Shown in pieces: positions 16,188 through 23,810 of a DNA stretch of 64,000 nucleotides. The notes beneath the pieces are model-generated. The model saw only the letters and a program-made list of their open reading frames with translations, made no database searches and was not told the DNA's origin. Position 1 is the first letter of the stretch, and every line of letters starts with the position of its first letter. Source of the DNA: Holophagales bacterium (GTDB taxonomy: Bacteria; Acidobacteriota; Thermoanaerobaculia; Multivoradales; JAGPDF01); contig CP064972.1 in assembly GCA_016699405.1 (NCBI GenBank), positions 5,115,501 through 5,179,500 of the forward strand, given 5' to 3'. Position numbers and translations under genes: made by a program.

Positions 16188-18002
16188 GTGACCGCCGAAA
16201 CCGCCCCGCCCGCCCCGATCGCCACGCCGCGGAACCGCCGTCTGCGCTTCTCGCCGAAGCTCCGGCTGGCGCTCCTCTGGCCGGCGCTGGCAGCGCTCGC
16301 GACCGTGACCGGCCTGTTGCTCGCCGCGCTCCCGGGGCTCTTCACCTCGGCCTCGACCCAGGAGCTGCTCGACGCCGTGCGGATGATCGCCCCGGCGATC
16401 GAGGTCCCGCCCGCCGGCCCCTACGAAGCGCTCCAGCGGCAGGTCGGGCGTCTCGCCGCCGGCACGTCGATGCGGCTGACCGTCGTCGCCCTCGACGGCA
16501 AGGTGCTCGCCGACAGCGACCGCAGCCTCGACGAGGTCTCCCACATGGAGAACCACCTCCACCGCCCGGAGATCGCCGGAGCGCTCGCGCGCGGCGAAGG
16601 GACCGCGGTTCGCCACAGCGCGACGATCGGCATCGACTTCGTCTACGTCGCCCGCCTGGTCGCCGCTCCCGATGGCCGCCAGTGGATCGTCCGTCTGTCC
16701 CAACCGATCGCCGCGCTCGCCCGCCTCGAACGACGCTTCCTCGGCGTGCTGGCACTCGCCGCGTTCGCCGCGCTCCTGGCGATGGCCGCCATCTCCTGGT
16801 GGCTCGACCGGCGCCTCTTCGTGCCGCTTGCCGACCTCATCGCCGCGGCGCGCGAGATCGGCGACGGGGAGTACGACACGCGCTTCGACATCCCGAGCGA
16901 GACGGAGCTCGCCACGCTCGGGCTCGCCCTCTCGCGCATCGCCCGCCGCGCCCAGGAGCAGATCGCCGCGCTCGCCGCCGAACGCGACCACCTCCACACC
17001 GTGGTCGACTCGCTGGCCGACGGGGTGCTGGTGATCGACCGCGACGGGCGCGCCGACACGGCGAACCCGGTCTTCCGCGACCTGCTCGGGCACCCGGCGC
17101 CGATCGCCGGGCGGACGCTGCGCGAAGTGTCGCGCCAGCCGGCGCTCTCCGACCTCGTCGAACGCGTTCGCCGGGAGGGCGGCCGGCAGACGACGCAGGT
17201 CGAGTTGCCGCCGCCGCACCGGCGCATCCTCGACCTGCACGCCACGGCGCTCGCCGGCGGCGACGGCGCCGTCGTCGTCGCCCGGGACGTGACCGAGTCC
17301 GAGCAGCTCCACCGGATGCGTCGCGACTTCGTGGCCAACGTCTCGCACGAGCTCAAGACACCGCTCGCGGCGATCCGCGGCTGCGCCGAGACGCTCTCGG
17401 ACGGCGCGCTCGACGACCCGGCCGCGGCACACCCCTTCCTCGACCGGATCCTCGCCCACTGCGGGCGGCTCGAGACGCTGGTCTCCGACCTGCTGATGCT
17501 GTCGCGACTCGAGACCGCGGAGCGTTCGCGGGTCCTCTCGCCGGTCGACCTCGCCGACCTCGCCCGCCGGGTCGCCGAGCAGCTCGGCGACCAGACGGCG
17601 GCACGCGACACCCGCCTCACGGTCACCGCCACCGGCGACGCCACGCTCCTCGGCGAACCCGACGCGCTCGAGCGGATGCTCGCCAACCTCGCCGACAACG
17701 CGGTCAAGTACGGGCGCCCGGGGGGAGCGGTCGCCATCGAGGTCGAAGGACGGCCGAGCGAGGTCCTCCTGCGCGTGCGCGACGACGGCCCGGGCATTCC
17801 GACCGAGCTCCTGCCGCGCGTCTTCGAGCGCTTCTTCCGCCTCGACGGCGGACGCGGTCGAGCGGAAGGGGGGACCGGTCTCGGCCTGGCGATCGTCAAG
17901 CACACGGCGCTCGCCCACGGCGGCACGGTCGAGATCGAGAGCGCCCTCGGCCACGGCTCGACCTTCCACGTGCGGCTGCCGCGCACCTCGGCATCCTCCT
18001 AG
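16188..18002 (+). CDS. phoR: Phosphate regulon sensor histidine kinase PhoR
   Basis: This 604-residue kinase has TM1 (LALLWPALAALATVTGLLLAAL), a periplasmic loop of about 110 residues, TM2 (LGVLALAAFAALLAMAAISWW), a HAMP region, a PAS domain (VVDSLADGVLVIDRDGRADT) and HisKA with H387 in VSHELKTPLAAIRG. The HATPase has NLADNAVKYG, DDGPGIP and GTGLGLAIVKH. It autophosphorylates and controls PhoB; PhoU and Pst convey phosphate status. I chose GTG 16188, which has TGGAGG 6 nt upstream. ATG 16137 would place the conserved nucleotide element inside the coding region. The extracytoplasmic loop is larger than in E. coli PhoR. Confidence 0.88.
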   Translation: MTAETAPPAPIATPRNRRLRFSPKLRLALLWPALAALATVTGLLLAALPGLFTSASTQELLDAVRMIAPAIEVPPAGPYEALQRQVGRLAAGTSMRLTVVALDGKVLADSDRSLDEVSHMENHLHRPEIAGALARGEGTAVRHSATIGIDFVYVARLVAAPDGRQWIVRLSQPIAALARLERRFLGVLALAAFAALLAMAAISWWLDRRLFVPLADLIAAAREIGDGEYDTRFDIPSETELATLGLALSRIARRAQEQIAALAAERDHLHTVVDSLADGVLVIDRDGRADTANPVFRDLLGHPAPIAGRTLREVSRQPALSDLVERVRREGGRQTTQVELPPPHRRILDLHATALAGGDGAVVVARDVTESEQLHRMRRDFVANVSHELKTPLAAIRGCAETLSDGALDDPAAAHPFLDRILAHCGRLETLVSDLLMLSRLETAERSRVLSPVDLADLARRVAEQLGDQTAARDTRLTVTATGDATLLGEPDALERMLANLADNAVKYGRPGGAVAIEVEGRPSEVLLRVRDDGPGIPTELLPRVFERFFRLDGGRGRAEGGTGLGLAIVKHTALAHGGTVEIESALGHGSTFHVRLPRTSASS

Positions 18003-18010
18003 GGCGCTGC

Positions 18011-18066
18011 CTGTCGCCGCGCTGTCACCGCCGCGTCGCAGCGTCGCGTCGGCGCTTTCCTATCCT
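18011..18066 (+). promoter_or_regulatory. Four-half-site Pho box and -10 for the porin
   Basis: CTGTCGC (18011), CTGTCAC (18022), GCGTCGC (18033) and TCGCGTC (18044) recur every 11 nt. Ten nt after the last one lies the -10 TATCCT (18061-18066). The first two half-sites match the PhoB consensus well. This is the same box-to--10 distance as at ppk. Confidence 0.75.
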
Positions 18067-18148
18067 CTCGAACGAACCCTCACGCCGCCTCCGCCGTTCG
18101 TGCGGCGGCGTCGAGCTTCTTCGACCGGAAGAACCAAGGAGAGTCGTC

Positions 18149-19495
18149 ATGCGAAAGCCGCTGTTGCTCGCCGTCTGTTTCGGCCTCGTCGCCCTGCTCG
18201 CCGGCCAGGTCGGCGCCCAGCCCCTGATGGGCCTCTTCTACCAGGAGGCCGAGAAGGACGGCCGCGTCTACGTCTTCAACTCGCCCGAGCGCTTCAAGTC
18301 CTGGCAGGCCTCGGGCGAGATCGGCACCGCGATCACCCTCGTCGGCCGCGCCGAAGGCGGCATGACGCTCGTCGGCGAGAACGAGACGGCGATCGACCTC
18401 TACCTGTTCAAGCACAACCTTCCCGGCTACGAGCGGCCGACGCCGAAGCCGTACGCGCCGCCGTTCAACGTCTCGTGGAAAGACGGCGTCACCACCATCG
18501 AAAGCAAGAACGCCACGCTCAACCTCAACAACCGGATGCAGATCCGCTTCACCAGCGAGGACCTCGACCCGGCGAGCTCGAGCCAGCCGGAGCGTGACAG
18601 CTTCCGCGTGCGTCGCATGGAAACGAAGATGTCCGGCTGGGTCTACACCAAGGACCTGACCTACGAGCTCGAGCTCAACTGGGCCGACACCGCCAACGTC
18701 GTCAACGACGCCAACTTCCAGTGGGACCTGACGCACGGCAAGAAGAACCTCATGGTCAAGGCCGGCCAGTTCAAGGTGCCGTTCGGCCGCCAGGAGCTGT
18801 CGTCGTCGACCGTCCAGGAGTTCGTCGACCGCTCGATCGTCGCCGGGGAGTTCGAGCGCGGACGCGACATCGGCCTGCAGCTCTGGGGCACGCCGTTCGG
18901 CGGCAAGCTCGACTGGCGCGTCGGCGTCTTCAACGGCAACGGCCGGACGGTCACGCGCAACGACAACGACGACCTGCAGCTCAACGCCCGCGTGACTTGG
19001 CAGCCGTTCGGCGACGCGAAGTACTCCGAGGGCGACTTCGAGAGCACGGACCGGCCGTTGCTCGCCATCGCCGCCCAGTACGAGAACAACACGTTGCCGA
19101 TTGCCGCGGCGGGCGGCGTCGCGGCTCATGCGCGCGAGCGCACGATCACCGGCGGCGACATCGTCTTCAAGTACCGCGGGCTCTTCCTCTTCGGCGAGCT
19201 CTTCGACGCCACCAACGACCGCACGAACAACCTGGTCAGCTTCGACAACAGCGGCTACAACCTGCAGGCCGGCTACTTCGTGATTCCGAAGCGGCTCGAG
19301 CTCGCCGTTCGCTACGCCGAGCTCGACCCCAACGCCGACCGGGACAACGACGAGCGCACCGAGACCGGATTGGCGGTCGGCTACTTCTTCAACAAGCACC
19401 CGCACAAGCTGCAGGCCGACTATCGCGAGATCGAGAACAAGGCGAGCAAGCAGAAGGACCGCGAGCTCCGCCTGCAGTACCAGATCATGTTCTGA
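18149..19495 (+). CDS. Phosphate-selective porin (OprO/OprP family)
   Basis: This 448-residue outer-membrane beta-barrel has a signal peptide (MRKPLLLAVCFGLVALLAGQVGAQ) and a C-terminal Phe (LRLQYQIMF), typical of porins. Family features are NLNNRMQIRFTSED near residue 125, FRVRRMETKMSGWV, MVKAGQFKVPFGRQELSSS and the last strands AVGYFFNKHPHKLQADY. Trimeric OprP-type porins pass anions, especially phosphate or polyphosphate, into the periplasm during starvation. Its own Pho box and its position between phoR and phoU-pst support that role. A good Shine-Dalgarno (AAGGAGAG) precedes the ATG. A strong terminator follows. Confidence 0.88.
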   Translation: MRKPLLLAVCFGLVALLAGQVGAQPLMGLFYQEAEKDGRVYVFNSPERFKSWQASGEIGTAITLVGRAEGGMTLVGENETAIDLYLFKHNLPGYERPTPKPYAPPFNVSWKDGVTTIESKNATLNLNNRMQIRFTSEDLDPASSSQPERDSFRVRRMETKMSGWVYTKDLTYELELNWADTANVVNDANFQWDLTHGKKNLMVKAGQFKVPFGRQELSSSTVQEFVDRSIVAGEFERGRDIGLQLWGTPFGGKLDWRVGVFNGNGRTVTRNDNDDLQLNARVTWQPFGDAKYSEGDFESTDRPLLAIAAQYENNTLPIAAAGGVAAHARERTITGGDIVFKYRGLFLFGELFDATNDRTNNLVSFDNSGYNLQAGYFVIPKRLELAVRYAELDPNADRDNDERTETGLAVGYFFNKHPHKLQADYREIENKASKQKDRELRLQYQIMF

Positions 19496-19513
19496 CCGCT
19501 CCTCCCGCGAAGG

Positions 19514-19553
19514 GGAGAGCCCGCCCCTCTCTCGGGCTCTCTCCTTCCCTTTT
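19514..19553 (+). terminator. Intrinsic terminator after the porin
   Basis: A 9-bp stem, GAGAGCCCG (19514-19522) with CGGGCTCTC (19532-19540), has a 9-nt loop and is followed by a T-rich tract ending in TTTTT (19549-19553). It separates the porin transcript from phoU. Confidence 0.85.
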
Positions 19554-19561
19554 TCGCCTTC

Positions 19562-19570
19562 TGCTAACCT
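19562..19570 (+). promoter_or_regulatory. Extended -10 of phoU (TGCTAACCT)
   Basis: TAACCT (19565-19570), preceded by TGC, lies just after the porin terminator and 20 nt before the phoU ATG. phoU therefore has a promoter of its own, with no Pho box seen. Confidence 0.5.
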
Positions 19571-19590
19571 GCCGACCCCGGGGAACTGCC

Positions 19591-20262
19591 ATGGAACGAA
19601 GCCTCCACCACCACCTCGACGAGATCCGCCAGGACCTGCTGCGCATGGGAGGCCTGGTCGAAGAGATGCTGGCCGGGGCGATGCAGGCGCTGATCGACCG
19701 CGACGCGGCCCATGCCGCGGTCGTCATCGCCACCGATCACGAAGTCGACCAGCTCGAAAAGCGCATCGACGGCAACGTCAACGCGGCGATCGCCCTCTTC
19801 CAGCCGACGGCGGTCGACCTGCGCTTCCTCGTCTCGGTGATGAAGGCGGCCAACGATCTCGAGCGCATCGGCGACTCGGCGGTCAACATCGCCCAGGCGG
19901 TCGAGGTGCTCAACCAGGAGCCGCCGCTCAAGCCCTACATCGACCTGCCGCACCTCTCGGTGCTGGTCCGGCGGATGGTCCAGGACAGCCTCGACGCCTT
20001 CGTCGAACGCGACGCCGCCAAGGCGGTCGACGTCTGCCGCCGCGACGACGAGGTCGACGGCCTGTACAAGCAGCTCTTCCGCGAGCTCCTGACCTACATG
20101 ATCGAGGACCCGAAGAGCATCACCCGGGCCCTCCACCTGCTGCTCGTGGCGCGCAATTTCGAGCGCGTCGCCGATCACGCGACGAACATCGCCGAGGACG
20201 TCGTCTACTACGTCGAGGGCCGCGACATCCGTCACGGCGGCCCGCTCCCCTCCGGCGCCTGA
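19591..20262 (+). CDS. phoU: Phosphate signalling regulator PhoU
   Basis: This 223-residue, all-helical protein has two PhoU three-helix repeats. Each carries the metal-binding E/DxxxD-type pattern: ATDHEVDQLEKRIDGNV in the first and CRRDDEVDGLYKQLFRELL in the second. It also has LRFLVSVMKAANDLERIGD and HLLLVARNFERVADHATNIAEDV. PhoU damps PhoR kinase activity when phosphate is plentiful and moderates Pst import. Here it precedes pstSCAB rather than following pstB as in E. coli. A Pho box lies between phoU and pstS, so the two can be expressed separately. Confidence 0.93.
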   Translation: MERSLHHHLDEIRQDLLRMGGLVEEMLAGAMQALIDRDAAHAAVVIATDHEVDQLEKRIDGNVNAAIALFQPTAVDLRFLVSVMKAANDLERIGDSAVNIAQAVEVLNQEPPLKPYIDLPHLSVLVRRMVQDSLDAFVERDAAKAVDVCRRDDEVDGLYKQLFRELLTYMIEDPKSITRALHLLLVARNFERVADHATNIAEDVVYYVEGRDIRHGGPLPSGA

Positions 20263-20289
20263 AGCTCCGGCGCCGGATCTTCTCCGCGC

Positions 20290-20345
20290 CTGTCACGCCA
20301 CCGTCACAACCCCACCCTCGGACTGACAAACCGGGGCGACATGCT
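20290..20345 (+). promoter_or_regulatory. Pho box and -10 for pstS operon
   Basis: CTGTCAC (20290-20296), CCGTCAC (20301-20307), a degenerate unit at 20312 and CTGACAA (20323-20329) are spaced 11 nt apart. A -10-like CATGCT (20340-20345) begins 11 nt after the last half-site. The geometry matches the porin promoter. The expected leader to pstS is about 100 nt. Confidence 0.65.
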
Positions 20346-20450
20346 TGCCTCGCTCCCGGCTCCCCGGTCGCCCGGCTCTTCGGACCGAGCGACGGTAGCG
20401 GGTCCGCCGACCAGCCCCTGCGACCACGTTCAGACGAAGGAGAGACCCAG

Positions 20451-21422
20451 ATGAAGCAGATCTCGCGGTTCACCGCCCTCGCGGCGGGCGCCCTGTTCAC
20501 CGCCGCCAGCCTCCATGCCCAGCCGGCCCAGGTCGATCCGAAGATCGCCGGCTACCAGAAGGCGAGCGGCATCTCCGGCAACGTCAACTCGATCGGTTCC
20601 GACACCCTGAACAACCTGATGACCCTCTGGGCCGAGGGGTTCCAGAAGCAGTACCCGAACGTGCGCATCCAGATCGAGGGCAAGGGCTCGTCGACCGCTC
20701 CGCCGGCCCTGATCGCCGGCACGGCCCAGCTCGGCCCGATGAGCCGGCTGATGAAGGCCGAGGAGGTCGACGAGTTCGAGAAGAAGTACGGCTACAAGCC
20801 GACGGCGATCCGCGTCGCCGTGGACGGCATCGGCGTCTTCGTCAACAAGGACAATCCGATCCAGAAGCTCACCCTCAAGGAAGTCGACGGGATCTTCTCC
20901 AAGACCCGCAAGGGCGGTGGCAAGGACCTCAAGACCTGGGGCGATGCCGGCGTCACCGGCGACTGGGCCGCCCGGCCGATCAGCCTCTACGGCCGCAACT
21001 CGGCCTCGGGCACCTACGGCTTCTTCAAGGAGATCGCGCTCTTCAAGGGCGACTACAAGGACACCGTCAAGGAGCAGCCGGGCTCGGCCTCGGTGGTCCA
21101 GGGGGTGACCGAGGACCTGTACGCGGTCGGCTACAGCGGCATCGGCTACAAGACCTCGGGCGTCCGCACCGTCGCGCTCGCCGGCAAGGACGGCCAGTAC
21201 TACGAGGACACGCCGGAGAACATCCTCTCGGGCAAGTACCCGCTCTCGCGCTTCCTCTACGTCTACATCAACCAGGCACCGGGCAAGCCGCTCGACCCGC
21301 TGGTGCGCGAGTTCGTCTCCTTCGTCCTCTCCAAGGAAGGGCAGGAGACGGTGGTCAAGGACGGCTACATCCCGGTCTCCGCCACGGTGGCCGCCGAGGA
21401 TCGCGCGAAGCTCGCTCGCTGA
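20451..21422 (+). CDS. pstS: Phosphate ABC transporter substrate-binding protein PstS
   Basis: This 323-residue protein has a Sec signal peptide (MKQISRFTALAAGALFTAASLHA), so it is a soluble periplasmic protein. It follows the PstS/PBP fold: SIGSDTLNNLMTLWAEGF and GKGSSTAPPALIAGTAQLGPMSR form the phosphate loops, followed by YGRNSASGTYGFFKE. It captures inorganic phosphate for PstCA. A Shine-Dalgarno GAAGGAGAG precedes the ATG, and a strong Pho box lies upstream. A 12-bp hairpin separates it from pstC, consistent with higher expression of PstS than of the permeases. Confidence 0.95.
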   Translation: MKQISRFTALAAGALFTAASLHAQPAQVDPKIAGYQKASGISGNVNSIGSDTLNNLMTLWAEGFQKQYPNVRIQIEGKGSSTAPPALIAGTAQLGPMSRLMKAEEVDEFEKKYGYKPTAIRVAVDGIGVFVNKDNPIQKLTLKEVDGIFSKTRKGGGKDLKTWGDAGVTGDWAARPISLYGRNSASGTYGFFKEIALFKGDYKDTVKEQPGSASVVQGVTEDLYAVGYSGIGYKTSGVRTVALAGKDGQYYEDTPENILSGKYPLSRFLYVYINQAPGKPLDPLVREFVSFVLSKEGQETVVKDGYIPVSATVAAEDRAKLAR

Positions 21423-21438
21423 GCGACTCCGACTTCCC

Positions 21439-21467
21439 GGCCCGGGGATCGCCTCGATCCCCGGGCC
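21439..21467 (+). terminator. Stem-loop between pstS and pstC (attenuator or mRNA-stabilising hairpin)
   Basis: A perfect 12-bp stem, GGCCCGGGGATC (21439-21450) with GATCCCCGGGCC (21456-21467), has a 5-nt loop. No T-tract follows, so it is more likely a partial attenuator or 3'-end stabiliser for pstS mRNA than a full terminator. Confidence 0.7.
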
Positions 21468-21526
21468 CTCGTCTCTCCTCCGATCCCCTGACCCGCCGCA
21501 TCCACCCCCCGCGCACGAGGTTCGAC

Positions 21527-23797
21527 ATGGCCACGCCGGCGTCCGCTCCGAGCCCGCTCCCGTCTCCCGGCCCGGCGGCGACCCGCCCCGCCTCGAAGCT
21601 CACCGCGACGCCGCGCCGCCGGCTGGTCGCCGACCGGGCCGCGCGGATCCTGGTGAGTGCCGGCGGCATCGGCATCATCGCGAGCATCCTCGGCATCCTG
21701 CTCTTCATCGTCGCCGAGGTCCTGCCCCTCGGCCGGCCCGCCGAAGTCTCGGCCACCGGCGAGACCGCTCTTCCCGCGCCGACGCTGGCGCTGGTCGGCG
21801 ACGAGTACCGCACGCACCTCGCGACGGTGGCCGCCGACGGCCGCATCCGGGTGGTTCGGCTCGCCGACGGCGTGACGGTCGCCGACCAGGCGCTCGACCC
21901 GGCTTCGTCGGCAGCGATGCCGGTCGTCGCCGCCGCCGTCCCTCCGGGGGCGTCGATGCTCGCCGCCGCGACCGCCGACGGCCGCGTCCTGCTGCAACCG
22001 GTGGACTGGGAGGTCGCCTTCGATGGCCAGCAACGGCGGCAGGTGAGCCCTCGCCTCGGACGCCCGCGCGCCCTCGAGGTCGATCCCGCGCACGGATCCC
22101 TGACCAGCTTCGCCGCCATCGAGGCGAGCGAGTCCGGCCTCGCCGCCGCCGCCCAGACGACCGACGGCTCCGTCCGCCTCGTCGAGGTTCTGCGCAGCAC
22201 GAACCTGATGACCGGCGAAGTCGAAGAAACCCTGCGGCGCAGCGAGTCGACCGCCCCCGGCAGGCTGGGACCGATGGTCCTCGACCACCAGGTGCAGAAC
22301 CTCTTCGCCGGCACGGCGAGCGGCGAGCTCGTCTGGTGGCCGATCGAGGACGGCCAGTTGCAGGCACCGCGCAGCTATCCGACCGGATCGGCGGCGATCA
22401 CCGCCCTGACCCTGCTGATCGGCGACCGGTCGCTCGTCGTCGGCCAGGCCGACGGAGCGCTTTCGGTCTGGTACCCGGTCCGCCAAGGCGACGAGAGCTT
22501 CCTGCTCACCCGCATCCGCGACTTCCCCCGGCAACCGGGAGCGATCTCGCTGCTCGCCCCGTCGCAGCGCAACCGCACGTTCCTCGCCGTCGACGCCTCC
22601 GGCGGTCTCGGTCTCTTCTTCTCCACCTCCAACCGGACGCTCTGGCGCGGCACGGGGCAGGCGCCGGGGGCCACCGCGGCGTCCTTCTCGCCGAAAGCCG
22701 ACGGGCTGTTCCTCGCCGCTGGCGCGCGACTCCACTCGTTCGCGGTTCGCAACGCCCATCCCGAGACCACCTGGTCGGCGCTCTTCTCGCGCGTCTGGTA
22801 CGAGGGCTACGAGCGTCCCGGCTTCTCCTGGCAGTCGACCGGCGGCACCGACGACTTCGAGCCCAAGCTCTCGCTGACGCCGCTGCTGATCGGCACGCTC
22901 AAGGGGACCTTCTACTCGCTCCTGCTGGCGATTCCGCTCGGCGTCCTCGGGGCCATGTACGCCTCGCAGTTCATGCACCCGTCGCTGCTCCGCCTGGTCA
23001 AGCCGACGGTCGAGATCATGGCAGCGCTGCCGAGCGTCGTGCTCGGGTTCCTCGCCGGGCTCTGGCTCGCGCCGCGGGTGGAGCGCGCCTTCTCGGCGCT
23101 GCTTCTGCTGCTCGTGGTCGTCCCGGCCGCGGTGATCGCGGCGGGGCTGCTCTGGCGCGGGCTGCCGGCGACCTTCCGCAATCGGATGCGCTCCGGCGCC
23201 GAGGTCCTCTGGTATCTCGTCGTCATCGCCCTCTCCTTCGGGCTCTGTTTCGCCCTCGCACCCGCCTTTGAACGGCTGGCGTTCGCCGGGGACTTCCAGG
23301 CCTGGCTCCTCGCCACGACCGGGGAGACCTACGACCAGCGCAACGCCATCGTCGTCGGCCTGGCGATGGGCTTCGCGGTGATTCCGATCATCTTCGCCAT
23401 CTCCGAGGATGCATTCTCCAACGTGCCGCGCAACCTCGTCGCCGGCTCGCTCGCGCTCGGCGCCAACCGCTGGCAGACGGTCACCCGTGTCGTCCTGCCC
23501 ACCGCCAGCCCCGGGATCTTCTCGGGCGTGATGATCGGCTTCGGCCGCGCCGTCGGCGAGACGATGATCGTGCTGATGGCCACCGGCAACACCCCGATCA
23601 CCAGCTGGAGCCCGTTCAACGGCTTCCGCACGCTCTCGGCCAACATCGCCGTCGAGATCCCGGAGGCGCCGCACGGCGGGACGCTCTACCGCACGCTCTT
23701 CCTCGCTGCCCTGCTGCTCTTCGCCATCACCTTCGTGGTCAACACGCTGGCCGAGCTGGTGCGCCAGCGGCTGCGCCGCAAGTTCGCGCAGCTCTGA
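21527..23797 (+). CDS. pstC: Phosphate ABC transporter permease PstC with large extracytoplasmic domain
   Basis: At 756 residues this is over twice the usual PstC length (about 300-320). After TM1 (IIASILGILLFIVAEVLPL, about residues 50-68) comes a hydrophilic segment of about 375 residues (70-445). It has repeated short beta phrases (LVGDEYRTHLATVAADGRIRV; VVGQADGALSVWYPV) that resemble a beta-propeller. The permease core follows: LLIGTLKGTFYSLLLAIPLGV, the EAA-like loop EDAFSNVPRNLVAGSLALGANRWQTV, and GRAVGETMIVLMATGNTP. It pairs with PstA to form the channel. Long PstC forms are known, but the role of the propeller-like domain is unclear. Confidence 0.9.
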   Translation: MATPASAPSPLPSPGPAATRPASKLTATPRRRLVADRAARILVSAGGIGIIASILGILLFIVAEVLPLGRPAEVSATGETALPAPTLALVGDEYRTHLATVAADGRIRVVRLADGVTVADQALDPASSAAMPVVAAAVPPGASMLAAATADGRVLLQPVDWEVAFDGQQRRQVSPRLGRPRALEVDPAHGSLTSFAAIEASESGLAAAAQTTDGSVRLVEVLRSTNLMTGEVEETLRRSESTAPGRLGPMVLDHQVQNLFAGTASGELVWWPIEDGQLQAPRSYPTGSAAITALTLLIGDRSLVVGQADGALSVWYPVRQGDESFLLTRIRDFPRQPGAISLLAPSQRNRTFLAVDASGGLGLFFSTSNRTLWRGTGQAPGATAASFSPKADGLFLAAGARLHSFAVRNAHPETTWSALFSRVWYEGYERPGFSWQSTGGTDDFEPKLSLTPLLIGTLKGTFYSLLLAIPLGVLGAMYASQFMHPSLLRLVKPTVEIMAALPSVVLGFLAGLWLAPRVERAFSALLLLLVVVPAAVIAAGLLWRGLPATFRNRMRSGAEVLWYLVVIALSFGLCFALAPAFERLAFAGDFQAWLLATTGETYDQRNAIVVGLAMGFAVIPIIFAISEDAFSNVPRNLVAGSLALGANRWQTVTRVVLPTASPGIFSGVMIGFGRAVGETMIVLMATGNTPITSWSPFNGFRTLSANIAVEIPEAPHGGTLYRTLFLAALLLFAITFVVNTLAELVRQRLRRKFAQL

Positions 23798-23810
23798 GCC
23801 GGGAGCCGAC

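Noticed and set aside
15147..17969. Very long minus-strand open frame (over 900 codons) opposite ppx and phoR
   Set aside because: The high GC content leaves few stops on the antisense strand. The plus strand carries unmistakable Ppx and PhoR motifs, and the minus translation is low-complexity Arg/Gly/Glu-rich.
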